A stretch of 64,000 nucleotides of DNA from Pseudomonas campi (GTDB lineage: Bacteria; Pseudomonadota; Gammaproteobacteria; Pseudomonadales; Pseudomonadaceae): assembly GCF_013200955.2 (NCBI RefSeq), contig NZ_CP053697.2, positions 558,001 to 622,000 of the forward strand. Direction: 5' to 3'. Below the pieces are notes generated by a model, which was not told where the DNA came from, did not search any database, and worked only from the letters and a program-made list of their open reading frames with translations. The position numbers and the translations under genes are program-made. The first letter of the stretch is position 1. Every line of letters begins with the position of its first letter. Shown piece by piece: positions 49,480 through 57,813 of this stretch.

Positions 49480-49707
49480 CGTCACTCCTCCATATTTTGA
49501 TGGGTACGATGCTAACAAAAAACCGGTCGGTGACTGTCCTTGAAGGGCTGAAGAGCCTGCGATGGTGCGGCTAACTATCAACGACGATAGGCAGCTGCTG
49601 GCCGGACGCGGTCGCGAGGCAGCCAGCGTCTATGGAAGTTGCTGGAGGACTCCGCCCTGGCGAAGCCAGCAGCACCTGCCGACTAATCCCTACACACCGC
49701 TCGTGAA

Positions 49708-49911
49708 TCACATCGACCAAAACTGGACGGGCAGTCGCTCCTCACCGAACCGCTGGGTAGTGGCGTAAGGTTGTACAGGAACGATGATGAGGTAGTAGTT
49801 GGAAGTGGGGGCGACTGGAGGGTGCTCATCTCCCACCCAGGCGAGGATCTTGGAAACTGCTAGTACGCCAACTGCTACCAGGTGGAGGATGCTGACCAAC
49901 TGCTTGTTCAT
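49708..49911 (-). CDS. Possible small membrane protein
   Basis: A 67-aa frame starting MNKQLVSILHLVAVGVLAVS has one hydrophobic segment (about residues 5-22) and a hydrophobic patch later. No ribosome site is seen upstream, where an inverted repeat lies instead. It may be chance. Confidence 0.25.
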   Translation of the reverse strand: MNKQLVSILHLVAVGVLAVSKILAWVGDEHPPVAPTSNYYLIIVPVQPYATTQRFGEERLPVQFWSM

Positions 49912-49914
49912 TTG

Positions 49915-49943
49915 GGGTGTCCCGCTTGATTTAAGGGACACCC
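49915..49943. repeat. Inverted repeat GGGTGTCCC / GGGACACCC
   Basis: Nine-base arms at 49915-49923 and 49935-49943 are perfect complements across an 11-base spacer. There is no T-tract, so it may be an operator or a relic of an insertion sequence end. Confidence 0.5.
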
Positions 49944-50098
49944 ATTTAATGGCCACTTTCCGCGTGCCAGTACCACCTGCAAAAATTTCCTCGGCTCCCA
50001 AATTAGGAACTGAGATTGGGGCTATGCACACCTTTTAGCGTGTCACCAGGCAGTTTCAAAATATTTTCCGGTTCGGAATCAGCGGTGGAAGAACCGGG

Positions 50099-50824
50099 AT
50101 GACTGCTGGCTTTCAGGTGGTAGATTGGAGGGGTGACTCGGCTCAAGGACAGATCGATCCGATGTATCTTGCACGCACCAATGACGGCAGGCGCATTCCC
50201 GCGACGCGAGATGAGAGCGGCCATTGCCCCTGCTGCAATGAGGAGCTCGCCGCCAAGCTGGGTGATATCTACGAGTGGCACTGGAGCCATAAGCCCGGCC
50301 AGGCGTGCAGTTATCGGAAGACATCGACCTTCTGGCAGTACAGTTGGATCCGCCATTACCACGCCTCCGGCGAGTGGGACGTGGAGACACACGTCGATGG
50401 CGTCGACTTCGACGGCGTCCATTCGCAGAAGCGTCTCGCCCTGATGCTGGCTCACAAGGTGGATCTGATAGCGCTCAAGTCCTTTGTCGAGGCGTCACTT
50501 CAGCGCGGCCTCAGGCCCATGGTGATCTTCCAGGCCAAAGCCTTTGAGCGCTTTCAGTTCGAGGACTATCGCCTGAAGCACCCCAGACGGTCGGACAACA
50601 GCTGGATTTTCTTCTTCTCCCACGCCTTTCGTGGACACTCCCGCACGGCCAGCCTTTGGGTGGACATCGAACAGGACAAGCATCCTCACTTTGGGCTGAA
50701 GAGCGGGGCCTACAACCTGACCTATTCAGCCGAGTGCCACGGCGCTATTACCGTGCACCCTATCCCTCGACTCAAATCAGTGTTCTGCGCTGACCGATCT
50801 TCGACCGACGATTTCGAGCTCTAG
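50099..50824 (+). CDS. CoiA-like zinc-motif protein
   Basis: A 241-aa protein whose first half resembles CoiA family proteins: a strand-rich opening (MYLARTNDGRRIPATRDES), then a zinc-type cluster with C43, C45, C46 and an HWSHK segment (H61, H64, C70). CoiA proteins combine such a finger with a restriction-endonuclease-like domain. Here WDVETHVDGVDFDGVHSQKR (about 93-112) could be its diverged remnant, but I cannot assign active residues. It is the first of three genes on the plus strand (with the PLD and HEPN genes). A nuclease role is an inference. Confidence 0.5.
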   Translation: MTAGFQVVDWRGDSAQGQIDPMYLARTNDGRRIPATRDESGHCPCCNEELAAKLGDIYEWHWSHKPGQACSYRKTSTFWQYSWIRHYHASGEWDVETHVDGVDFDGVHSQKRLALMLAHKVDLIALKSFVEASLQRGLRPMVIFQAKAFERFQFEDYRLKHPRRSDNSWIFFFSHAFRGHSRTASLWVDIEQDKHPHFGLKSGAYNLTYSAECHGAITVHPIPRLKSVFCADRSSTDDFEL

Positions 50825-51011
50825 GAATCGCCCTACCTCGAACTCAGATTTCCACTCGCGACTGCCCTCTCCCCGGTGTAGGTCAGGGCCGTATTGGTAA
50901 TCTCTGAAATTTCACACGGCAAGTGCAGCAATTACGGCGAACGCATCTACCCTTTAACCGTTCATTTCCCCGCTAGGAAGGCGTCAGCGGTCACCCATGG
51001 AGGATGCGGCG

Positions 51012-52712
51012 ATGCGTAAATCTGTGAGCGGTGAAGTCCTGAGTGTGCGAGCAATTGCAGGAACCTACGTGGTGGTGTTGGCCTGGGATTTCACACCAGG
51101 GAGCGAGCACAAGAAAGAAGACCTCATGGGCTTTGCAATTGAACGGGAGGAGCTAGAGGAGGGAGAGACTGTTGAGCGGTACTGGTTGACCGGTATCAAG
51201 CGCTTCAAGGACGTCGACAAGGGCCTTCCGCCTGGCACCCCGGTCAGCACCGCCCGCCATCCCATTCAGAGCTTTCAATGGGCTGATTACACAGCCCAAA
51301 CCAACCGTACCTACCGCTACAGGATTGTTCCCGTCTACGGGAAGATCAAACTGCTGAAGCTCGATGAGTTCTCTTCTGTAACAGTCGAAATCTCTACGGA
51401 GATCGAGTACCTCCTGCATCCGGACAAGCGCAACGATGAAGCTGCCCACGACGTCTACTTCAATCGTGGCGTCATCGGGTCACAAGCGTATGCACGCAGA
51501 TTTGGGAATCTAGAGCCTGACCGAAACAACCCTGAATCCGAAGAGATGGTCTGGCTCTCTCGGGGCTTGTTTGAAGCACTCACGAGCTTCATAGGCCTTG
51601 CTGAAGACGGCCAATATGGCCTGCGCGCAGCGTTCTACGAATTCCAGTACCAGCCAGTTGCCAACGCCTTTGCCAAAGCCGTGGAAGCGGGCGCTGATGT
51701 TCAGATCGTTTACGACGATGAGAGCAACTACAAGGAACACAATCGAGAAACGATTCGGAACGCGCGCCTCGACGAGATGAAATCTGTAATCCCGCGTACG
51801 GTCACCGAGGGTATTCGGCACAACAAATTCATCGTGCTCTTGCAGAACGAGAAGCCGGTGGCGGTATGGACAGGCTCAACCAACATCTCCGTGGGTGGGA
51901 TTTTTGGGCAATCGAACGTAGGGCATATCGTCTGGAGCCCGACCGTCGCGCAGGCCTACCTGGATTACTGGGCGCTCTTGGCTGACAACCTCACGCCATC
52001 GAAGCTGCGACCCGAATTGCGCAAGCTCAGTGCACTACCGCAGGGTCGGCCCAGCACTGGCGTCACCCTCCCAGTGTTCAGTCCGCGCGATCCCGCCAAG
52101 GTCAGTAGCGATGCCCTTCAGTGGTACGCAGACAGGATGGCGGATGCACAGGAGATCGCCTGCATCACACTGGCATTCCATCTGGACAAGGTCTTCAGCG
52201 AGGTCATCGCAAGAAACAACGACGTGCTGCGCTACATCGTGAAGGACGATGATCTCAGGGACAGCGAGACCATAGGCCAAGATCACGATGTCATTTTCGC
52301 GTCTGGCGGGTACTTCGAAGACGGCGTATTTGGGGACTTCCTGGCGGAACGTGGCAACCCGTTGAACACCAACGACTACATCCACAACAAGTTCATGTTG
52401 GTTGATCCCCTCAAGGACGATCCATTGGTGGTGACGGGGTCTGCGAATTTCAGCCAACCCTCCCAAACTACCAACGACGAGAACATGCTCGTGATCTGTG
52501 GGGATACCCGAGTCGCCGATATTTATTTCGGTGAGTACATGCGCATTTTCGACCACCACTACGCCCGCTACATCGTCCGGAAGCTAGCCAACAGCGATAA
52601 GAACGACCCTGACGCGGGCTATCTAAAGGCGCAGACCTCTGCTTGGCTGGACAGCCATTTCAATCAGTACAGTTACAAGTCGAAGCGTCGGCGCTACTTT
52701 GCGGGCTTCTAG
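51012..52712 (+). CDS. Phospholipase D-like (two-HKD) protein with fibronectin-like N-terminus
   Basis: A 566-aa protein with a beta-rich N-terminal domain of about 130 residues that looks fibronectin type III-like (WADYTAQTNRTYRYRIVPVY), followed by two PLD modules. The second module is intact: HNKFMLVD (H458, K460, D465) and GSANFS. The first reads HNKFIVLLQ (H270, K272) with leucine where aspartate is expected, then GSTNIS. PLD-fold enzymes in phage defence act as nucleases or phosphodiesterases. The ATG at 51012 has GGAGGA 7 bp upstream; an ATG at 50997 is also in frame. There is no signal peptide, so the protein is likely cytosolic. Confidence 0.8.
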   Translation: MRKSVSGEVLSVRAIAGTYVVVLAWDFTPGSEHKKEDLMGFAIEREELEEGETVERYWLTGIKRFKDVDKGLPPGTPVSTARHPIQSFQWADYTAQTNRTYRYRIVPVYGKIKLLKLDEFSSVTVEISTEIEYLLHPDKRNDEAAHDVYFNRGVIGSQAYARRFGNLEPDRNNPESEEMVWLSRGLFEALTSFIGLAEDGQYGLRAAFYEFQYQPVANAFAKAVEAGADVQIVYDDESNYKEHNRETIRNARLDEMKSVIPRTVTEGIRHNKFIVLLQNEKPVAVWTGSTNISVGGIFGQSNVGHIVWSPTVAQAYLDYWALLADNLTPSKLRPELRKLSALPQGRPSTGVTLPVFSPRDPAKVSSDALQWYADRMADAQEIACITLAFHLDKVFSEVIARNNDVLRYIVKDDDLRDSETIGQDHDVIFASGGYFEDGVFGDFLAERGNPLNTNDYIHNKFMLVDPLKDDPLVVTGSANFSQPSQTTNDENMLVICGDTRVADIYFGEYMRIFDHHYARYIVRKLANSDKNDPDAGYLKAQTSAWLDSHFNQYSYKSKRRRYFAGF

Positions 52713-52789
52713 CTGCTCAGAACCGAGCAGCCATGTCGACGGGGCACCGATAGAACACTACGTGCTGCTCGCTGAATAAAGGGGATTTC

Positions 52790-53770
52790 ATGCTGCCCGC
52801 TGAAAAATGGACGTTGCGTCTCTCCGTACTGCTGCTTGAAGAAAAATCGGTGCTTGGCTTGGAAGCCGAACCCACCTTTAAAGCCGGGCCGGTGGAAATC
52901 ACAGCGAAGCTAAGGTCTGGCCACTTCGTACTGGAGGCTCACGACTTCGACTCCGAAGCTGCCGCGCTGGCTTACGCCCCACAGTTGACGGTCGGGCTGT
53001 GGAATCTTGCTATCGATAGACACATCTCCTTCGTCCCGTACTTTGAGCAACGCCGAATTACACGAGCAGCGGATCCTGAACAGGCGGGAAGGAATCTCAA
53101 TAGTCAGTTCGACCTTCCTTACACTGGGCCGGTGCATGGACTGACTGAAGAAGCTGGCATCACGGTGTACAGGAGTGATGAGCACATCCGTTTCGCCTCA
53201 ATGAGCGGCACGGGATATAGCTCCACTCCGTGGGCCCTGGTAGAACAAGCGCTAGGCGAAGGCATTCAGCTTGGTGCCACCTGTGGGCTGCTATCTTCGG
53301 ATCTCGCCACAGCGCTCGATCTGTACTTGGCGCACCTTTCGGAGACGTCCATCAGGGCCCGCTTCTTAACTCTCATAATGGCGCTTGAGGTTCTATCGCC
53401 AGTGACAGAGAAGCACCCAGCTGCCGTTGCGCTACTGAATGACTTTGCAGATAGGGTGCAAGCCAAGTTCGATGACGAGCCCGACGCGGATGCTCGCGAT
53501 GCCTTGCAAGCCTTGAGCAGGGAGATCGGCTTTCGCAAGGAAACCTCAATTCGGCGCCGAGTCCGTCAGCTCATCCTGGATGTTGCACCATTGCCCGATT
53601 CCGAATTGCAGGAGTTTACGCGCGACGTGGTGCATGCCTATGACCTGCGAGGGGCTTTGATCCACAAGGGAGCCGTAGACGACCTGGCCCTGGGGAACGC
53701 TTACGAAGTGGCGCTCAAGGCAATAAAGCTGATTTTGAAAGCGCGCCTTCGAACTGATCGAGCTGCTTGA
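52790..53770 (+). CDS. ApeA-like HEPN protein
   Basis: The 326-aa protein has an unrecognised N-terminal half. Its C-terminal half is helical and HEPN-like, with ARFLTLIMALEVLSPV near residue 190 and the R-x4-H motif YDLRGALIHKG (R287, H292), as in ApeA-type HEPN RNases. It starts 77 bp after the PLD-like gene and after AAGGGGA, so co-transcription is likely. An anticodon or mRNA nuclease activity is plausible but untested. Confidence 0.65.
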   Translation: MLPAEKWTLRLSVLLLEEKSVLGLEAEPTFKAGPVEITAKLRSGHFVLEAHDFDSEAAALAYAPQLTVGLWNLAIDRHISFVPYFEQRRITRAADPEQAGRNLNSQFDLPYTGPVHGLTEEAGITVYRSDEHIRFASMSGTGYSSTPWALVEQALGEGIQLGATCGLLSSDLATALDLYLAHLSETSIRARFLTLIMALEVLSPVTEKHPAAVALLNDFADRVQAKFDDEPDADARDALQALSREIGFRKETSIRRRVRQLILDVAPLPDSELQEFTRDVVHAYDLRGALIHKGAVDDLALGNAYEVALKAIKLILKARLRTDRAA

Positions 53771-53851
53771 TTAACGGCCCGGAGCAGGTGCCCGCGAGGA
53801 CATTTCGAACTGAGTCTTCGTGCGCAGCCAGACTCAGTCGCCCCTAGTGCT

Positions 53852-54826
53852 CTATTTCTCGGGAGCTGGGTCGGAGGACTTTTTCTGACCCGGAATTACC
53901 ACCAACTGCTTCAGATCACTGATCTGCAAGTCGATGCTTTTCCCCGTGGGTGAGAGGGCCAGTTCCCCTAGGGCGAAGACGCGAAAATAGTCTGCATCCT
54001 CTTGTCGCAGGAGCCCGTCGAGATAGCGCTGGAAGCGGTACTCGCCCATCTGCTCTTTGGACACGTAGAGGAAAACGAGCTTGCCATCGAGGCGGTCGTA
54101 AAACCTCAGCTTGAAGCCAGCGCCATAGCGTCCGACTAGGCTTGCTCCGCCATGGAGAACGCGATTGGAGGCTCCCAGCTTGGCGTAGGGGATGCTCTTG
54201 AAGAACCAGGACAGAGGCATCTCGCCTTCGCCCACCACTCGCAGCTTCATCGCCTTGAACTCATCTGAAGAGAGTTCCTGGCGTGCTTGCTGGTAGCACT
54301 CCACTAGTCGCTCTAAGCTACTGGTACGGTGGCTCCTGGATTGCTTTTCACCCCTGCCTGTTCCTACGCTTCGACCCCGGCCTTCGACTGCTCCGCCCTC
54401 CGGAGTACTGCCCGCCGAACCGCCTCCAGTCTCTTTTTCAGGGGATGGTTCAAAGACATCGATGTAGTCATGCAGCTTGCGTCGAGCTCGACGTAGGAAG
54501 GCATCGCTCTCGGTTTCACCTGGCAGTTTGCCGTCGACCTCCTCAGCATCCTCGTCAATCATCCACTCACAATCGGGGGCGTGGGTGTAATTTGTGTTCT
54601 CGCGAAAGTGCGCTGCCCGATAGGTGTCGCTCGGCTGCTTGTCGTAGTTGACGGCAGTGATCTTGGCTTTCGTGGCGAGGTTACGGCACGTTTCGTTCGA
54701 GCACAGGAAATCGAAGCGACTGCGGGGTTCGGGGAGAGAGAGGAAGGCTCGCCGGGCTTCGGCGATGGAGAGTACCTCGCCTAGCTGGAGACAATAGGCG
54801 CGGGTGATGGGCGTTCTAGTCGACAT
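53852..54826 (-). CDS. Uncharacterised protein with N-terminal zinc-type motif
   Basis: The 324-aa protein starts with a cysteine/histidine cluster (C42, C47, H73, H82, C86 around FLCSNETCRN and YTHAPDCEW), as in CoiA-like or DNA-binding zinc modules. A low-complexity linker rich in G, S, R and E follows (about 128-170), then a C-terminal domain with SWFFKSIPYAKLGASNRVLH. No family is recognised. It lies 48 bp downstream of the SRAP-like gene on the same strand and converges with the HEPN gene at 53770. Confidence 0.55.
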   Translation of the reverse strand: MSTRTPITRAYCLQLGEVLSIAEARRAFLSLPEPRSRFDFLCSNETCRNLATKAKITAVNYDKQPSDTYRAAHFRENTNYTHAPDCEWMIDEDAEEVDGKLPGETESDAFLRRARRKLHDYIDVFEPSPEKETGGGSAGSTPEGGAVEGRGRSVGTGRGEKQSRSHRTSSLERLVECYQQARQELSSDEFKAMKLRVVGEGEMPLSWFFKSIPYAKLGASNRVLHGGASLVGRYGAGFKLRFYDRLDGKLVFLYVSKEQMGEYRFQRYLDGLLRQEDADYFRVFALGELALSPTGKSIDLQISDLKQLVVIPGQKKSSDPAPEK

Positions 54827-54874
54827 CGGAAGCGATTCCCTGATTCCTGACCAGGCTTGATTATGCCGTTTCGC

Positions 54875-55315
54875 TTACTCGACTTTAAGCGCTGTGAGTA
54901 GTGGCCATCGATCATGAATCCAAGCGTACTCTGCTGGTGGTTCGGTGGTGATTACATAGACCTTCCGCTGCTCGCCCTCCCCAATGACCAGGCACTCCAG
55001 GGCATAGCCCTCTGGCACATCGAACCAGTGTGATATCCGATTCTTCTCACCTGCTCGACCTTCTTTCTCCATAAAGCGCTGAACCAGGCCGAACGCTCGG
55101 TGCGGGCGGTATTTAGTCCAGCCGCCAGCCTGCACTGTACAGAGCCTTGCCCATCCGCCCTCAGGGCCGGAGCCGGGCTGCTCTCTGCGCCTGCCCCACC
55201 TGATCCAGTCTAGCTGCCCACTGTCCTCCAACAACACAGGGAGCGCTGCCTTAGGATTCGGGAAGTAGATCTTCCAGACCTTGTCGGCCTCTCTGGCCTC
55301 TACACCTCCGCACAT
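54875..55315 (-). CDS. Short SRAP-like (SOS response-associated peptidase fold) protein
   Basis: The 146-aa protein starts MCGGVEAR, giving an N-terminal cysteine after methionine removal, the residue that crosslinks to abasic sites in SRAP/HMCES/YedK proteins. A WIHDRWPLL segment near the end matches the conserved IH-RMP motif with its histidine. The usual asparagine (NAR-ET) and glutamate (FYEW) boxes are not visible, and the length is well below the typical 220 or so. ATG 55315 follows GAGGT; an upstream in-frame start at 55348 was not used because it would hide the cysteine. It is near umuDC, which suggests a DNA-damage module. Confidence 0.6.
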   Translation of the reverse strand: MCGGVEAREADKVWKIYFPNPKAALPVLLEDSGQLDWIRWGRRREQPGSGPEGGWARLCTVQAGGWTKYRPHRAFGLVQRFMEKEGRAGEKNRISHWFDVPEGYALECLVIGEGEQRKVYVITTEPPAEYAWIHDRWPLLTALKVE

Positions 55316-55401
55316 GCTTTTTACCTCGCACTGCAAACGCTGGTTCATGTTCTAGACTCTGATCGCCAGGATGGCATTCCCCTTTGAAATGGAGTTCGAA
55401 C

Positions 55402-55896
55402 ATGCGTTACCTCAGATACCTCGCCGTTGCTCTCGCCTCGTCGCTGCTCTCGGCATATACGGTGCTATGGTTTGTGGCTCCGACCACTGTCGAATCCCCT
55501 CACACCGTCATACGCCCCCCGTTGAAAGTAGAGCAACAAGACGGGCAGCTACTGATTTGGGGGAGCTGGGAAACCAACAAGGGTTACGTCGCTCCCGGCA
55601 CCAATGCCGTCGAGATTCGCTGCGATTTAGCTAGCGCCCGCTGCACTGAAGCGTATGCCTCGATTTTGCATCACACCGAGGGCGAGGATATTGAAGCCCA
55701 GGTCTTCAGCTACGTCGTGCAAACATGGACAGAGACCAAGATGCAGGCAGTGGCCGACCAAGCGATGGGTTGCTTAGACCGACGCCTGCTCGTTGATCTG
55801 ACTACCCAACAGGCGCGCCTGGAATGGAGTCCAGGCCCGGAAGCCGGCTGTGAGGGTGATACTGGGGGCGCTGTGTTAGGCGGTGATCCGCTTTAG
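55402..55896 (+). CDS. Small membrane-anchored or secreted protein, unknown
   Basis: The 164-aa product begins MRYLRYLAVALASSLLSAYT, with a hydrophobic signal or anchor at about 7-28 and a soluble domain with four cysteines. Two of these are in EIRCDLASARCTEA. No family is recognised. The ATG at 55402 has GGAG 7 bp upstream and is preferred over a TTG at 55384. It is divergent from the SRAP-like gene and upstream of umuD. Confidence 0.55.
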   Translation: MRYLRYLAVALASSLLSAYTVLWFVAPTTVESPHTVIRPPLKVEQQDGQLLIWGSWETNKGYVAPGTNAVEIRCDLASARCTEAYASILHHTEGEDIEAQVFSYVVQTWTETKMQAVADQAMGCLDRRLLVDLTTQQARLEWSPGPEAGCEGDTGGAVLGGDPL

Positions 55897-55943
55897 CACC
55901 GACCGCCTGTCCTCCCTGATTGACCTATCTCAAAGCTTCGCAA

Positions 55944-55965
55944 ATACTGTTTGCATATACAGTAT
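55944..55965 (+). promoter_or_regulatory. LexA (SOS) box upstream of umuDC
   Basis: CTG-N10-CAG at 55947-55962 is embedded in a longer dyad ATACTG...CAGTAT, matching the gammaproteobacterial LexA operator. It lies 17 bp before the umuD-like start, so DNA damage should induce the pair. Confidence 0.88.
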
Positions 55966-55979
55966 TTTAGGATGCTCCG

Positions 55980-56420
55980 ATGTCATCTCTTTCGATTCTG
56001 GCCCGTGGTGAGAGGCTACGCGAACGCCTGCTGACCGACGTGGCCACAGACCTGCGTATTACTGGCTTCCAGTCGCCAGCCGAAGACGAAAGGGAAGAAG
56101 GGCTTTCCCTGGATCGACTGACCGGGTTGGGTGCTCCGCACGTATGGGGTGTGCAGGTGCTAGACGATAGTTTGATCGGCTTCGGTATCTTCCGGGGTGA
56201 TCGGCTAATCGTTAATCGAGCGGCCAGTCACTTGGACAACAAGTTGGTGGTGGTCGACCTGGACGATGGCTACAGGGTGCGGCTGGTTCAGCGTGATCTT
56301 TTCGGAGGCCGCTGGCTTAAAGCCGCTGACCCTATCGTTCCGGATGTCCAACTGGACGGTGAAGAGATCATCGAGGTTTGGGGCGTAGTCAGCTGGGTGG
56401 TCAGCTGTGTGTCGTCATGA
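55980..56420 (+). CDS. umuD: UmuD-like protein lacking the catalytic lysine
   Basis: UmuD is cleaved with RecA help and then pairs with UmuC as polymerase V. The 146-aa protein keeps GFQSPAEDEREEGLSLDRLT and the serine S64 in LDDSLIG. At the lysine position, 37 residues later exactly as in E. coli (S60/K97), it has R101 (RVRLVQ). The cleavage-site cysteine is threonine (T28-G29). It may be uncleavable, acting as a fixed partner of UmuC, or use a different mechanism. It follows AGGA and overlaps umuC by four bases. The LexA box is just upstream. Confidence 0.85.
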   Translation: MSSLSILARGERLRERLLTDVATDLRITGFQSPAEDEREEGLSLDRLTGLGAPHVWGVQVLDDSLIGFGIFRGDRLIVNRAASHLDNKLVVVDLDDGYRVRLVQRDLFGGRWLKAADPIVPDVQLDGEEIIEVWGVVSWVVSCVSS

Positions 56421-57691
56421 GCGCAATGCGTCGAGTGTTCGCGCTCATCGACTGCAATTCGTTCTATTGCAGCTGCGAGCGCATCTGCCAACCAGAACTC
56501 AAGCGCCGGCCAGTTGTGGTTCTGTCGAACAATGACGGCTGCATCATCGCCCGTTCAGCTGAGGCCAAGGCGCTGGGCATCGGCATGGGTGCCGCTTACC
56601 ACAAGGTGCGCCATGAGTTACGCCGCCAGTGCGTGGTGGCACGCTCCAGCAACTACCCGCTGTATGCAGACATTAGCAATCGAGTGATGCGCTTGATGGC
56701 TGAGATGCTACCAAGCATTGAGGTGTACTCCATCGATGAAGCATGGGGGAACATGACCGGTGTGGCTGATCCAGCAGCACTGGGTCGCAGCATTCGCGAG
56801 CGCCTGGCGCGCGAGATCGGTATGCCTGTTGGCGTTGGCATCAGCACAACCAAGACCTTGGCAAAGCTTGCGAACTGGGCAGCGAAAAAGTGGAAGGGTA
56901 CTGGTGGTGTGCTCGACCTGACTGACCCTGTCCGGCAGGAGAAGCTCCTTCGCCTGGCCCCCGTGTCCGAGGTATGGGGCGTGGGCCATCGCTCGGCGGC
57001 CAGGCTTGCGGCTCTGAACATCGCGACAGCATGGGATCTAGCTGCGTTCGATATCGGTACGCTGCGCAAAACGTTCGGGGTGACAATGGAGCGCACTGCG
57101 AGGGAGCTGCGCGGTATCAGCTGCATCGGTCTCAACGAAGGCCCGCCCCCTAAAGAGGCGATCTCCTCAAGCAAAATGTTTGGGGTGCGCCAGACGGAGC
57201 TGCCGCCTATTCGCGAGGCACTGGCTGCTTATGTGGCACGCGCCGCCGAGAAGCTCCGCGCTCAGAACTCGTTGTGCAGCTCCATTCAGGTAGGCCTTCA
57301 GACGCAGCTGGCCGATCTCAATGGGCCGCGTTACGCCAACGCGGTGACCTTGGCTTTGCCTGCGCCTACCGATGACACGCGTGAGATTCTAGCGCTCGCC
57401 CAGCGAGGCCTGAGTCAGATCTACCGCCCTGGATATCCGTTCTCGAAGTGCTCCATCTTGCTGATGAATCTGAGCCAGCGCGGCGAGCTGACGCCAGATC
57501 TTTTTGCGCTCAAACCGCGCTCTGGCTCAGAGCAACTGATGAAGGTTGTCGACCAGATCAATCAGCGTGAAGGTAGAGGCGCGGTGCGCATTGGGAGAAT
57601 CCCGGCGAAGCCGAAATGGGCGATGCGCCGGGAGATGCTGAGCCAGCGATACACCACGCGCTGGGATGAGCTAATCGGAGTGCGTGGGTGA
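56417..57691 (+). CDS. umuC: Y-family DNA polymerase V catalytic subunit UmuC
   Basis: UmuC carries out error-prone translesion synthesis. The 424-aa protein has the metal-binding aspartate in ALIDCNSFY (D12), the catalytic pair in VYSIDEAWGN (D107, E108), the steric region SNNDGCIIARS, and the C-terminal little-finger and umuC extension. The ATG at 56417 lies in the umuD stop (ATGA overlap), so the two are coupled. It is most like plasmid and island RulB or UmuC forms. Confidence 0.93.
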   Translation: MSAMRRVFALIDCNSFYCSCERICQPELKRRPVVVLSNNDGCIIARSAEAKALGIGMGAAYHKVRHELRRQCVVARSSNYPLYADISNRVMRLMAEMLPSIEVYSIDEAWGNMTGVADPAALGRSIRERLAREIGMPVGVGISTTKTLAKLANWAAKKWKGTGGVLDLTDPVRQEKLLRLAPVSEVWGVGHRSAARLAALNIATAWDLAAFDIGTLRKTFGVTMERTARELRGISCIGLNEGPPPKEAISSSKMFGVRQTELPPIREALAAYVARAAEKLRAQNSLCSSIQVGLQTQLADLNGPRYANAVTLALPAPTDDTREILALAQRGLSQIYRPGYPFSKCSILLMNLSQRGELTPDLFALKPRSGSEQLMKVVDQINQREGRGAVRIGRIPAKPKWAMRREMLSQRYTTRWDELIGVRG

Positions 57692-57813
57692 GATGTAGGG
57701 GGGGGGCGAGTCCAGATTTCGTCAAGGGCCGATAGAAAATCGGCCATGATTTGGCCAGAGTTTAAAAAGACGGCCAACTATAAACTCCCCTCTTTCGCCA
57801 AAGAGCTCAGGCG

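Larger units (their letters stand above)
49480..50098. other. Gap of about 620 bp with no well-supported gene
   Basis: Between the divergent genes at 49479 and 50099 I see no convincing coding region. It holds a possible small minus-strand frame (49708-49911) and an inverted repeat (49915-49943). Promoters for both flanking genes must lie here but are not obvious. Confidence 0.6.
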
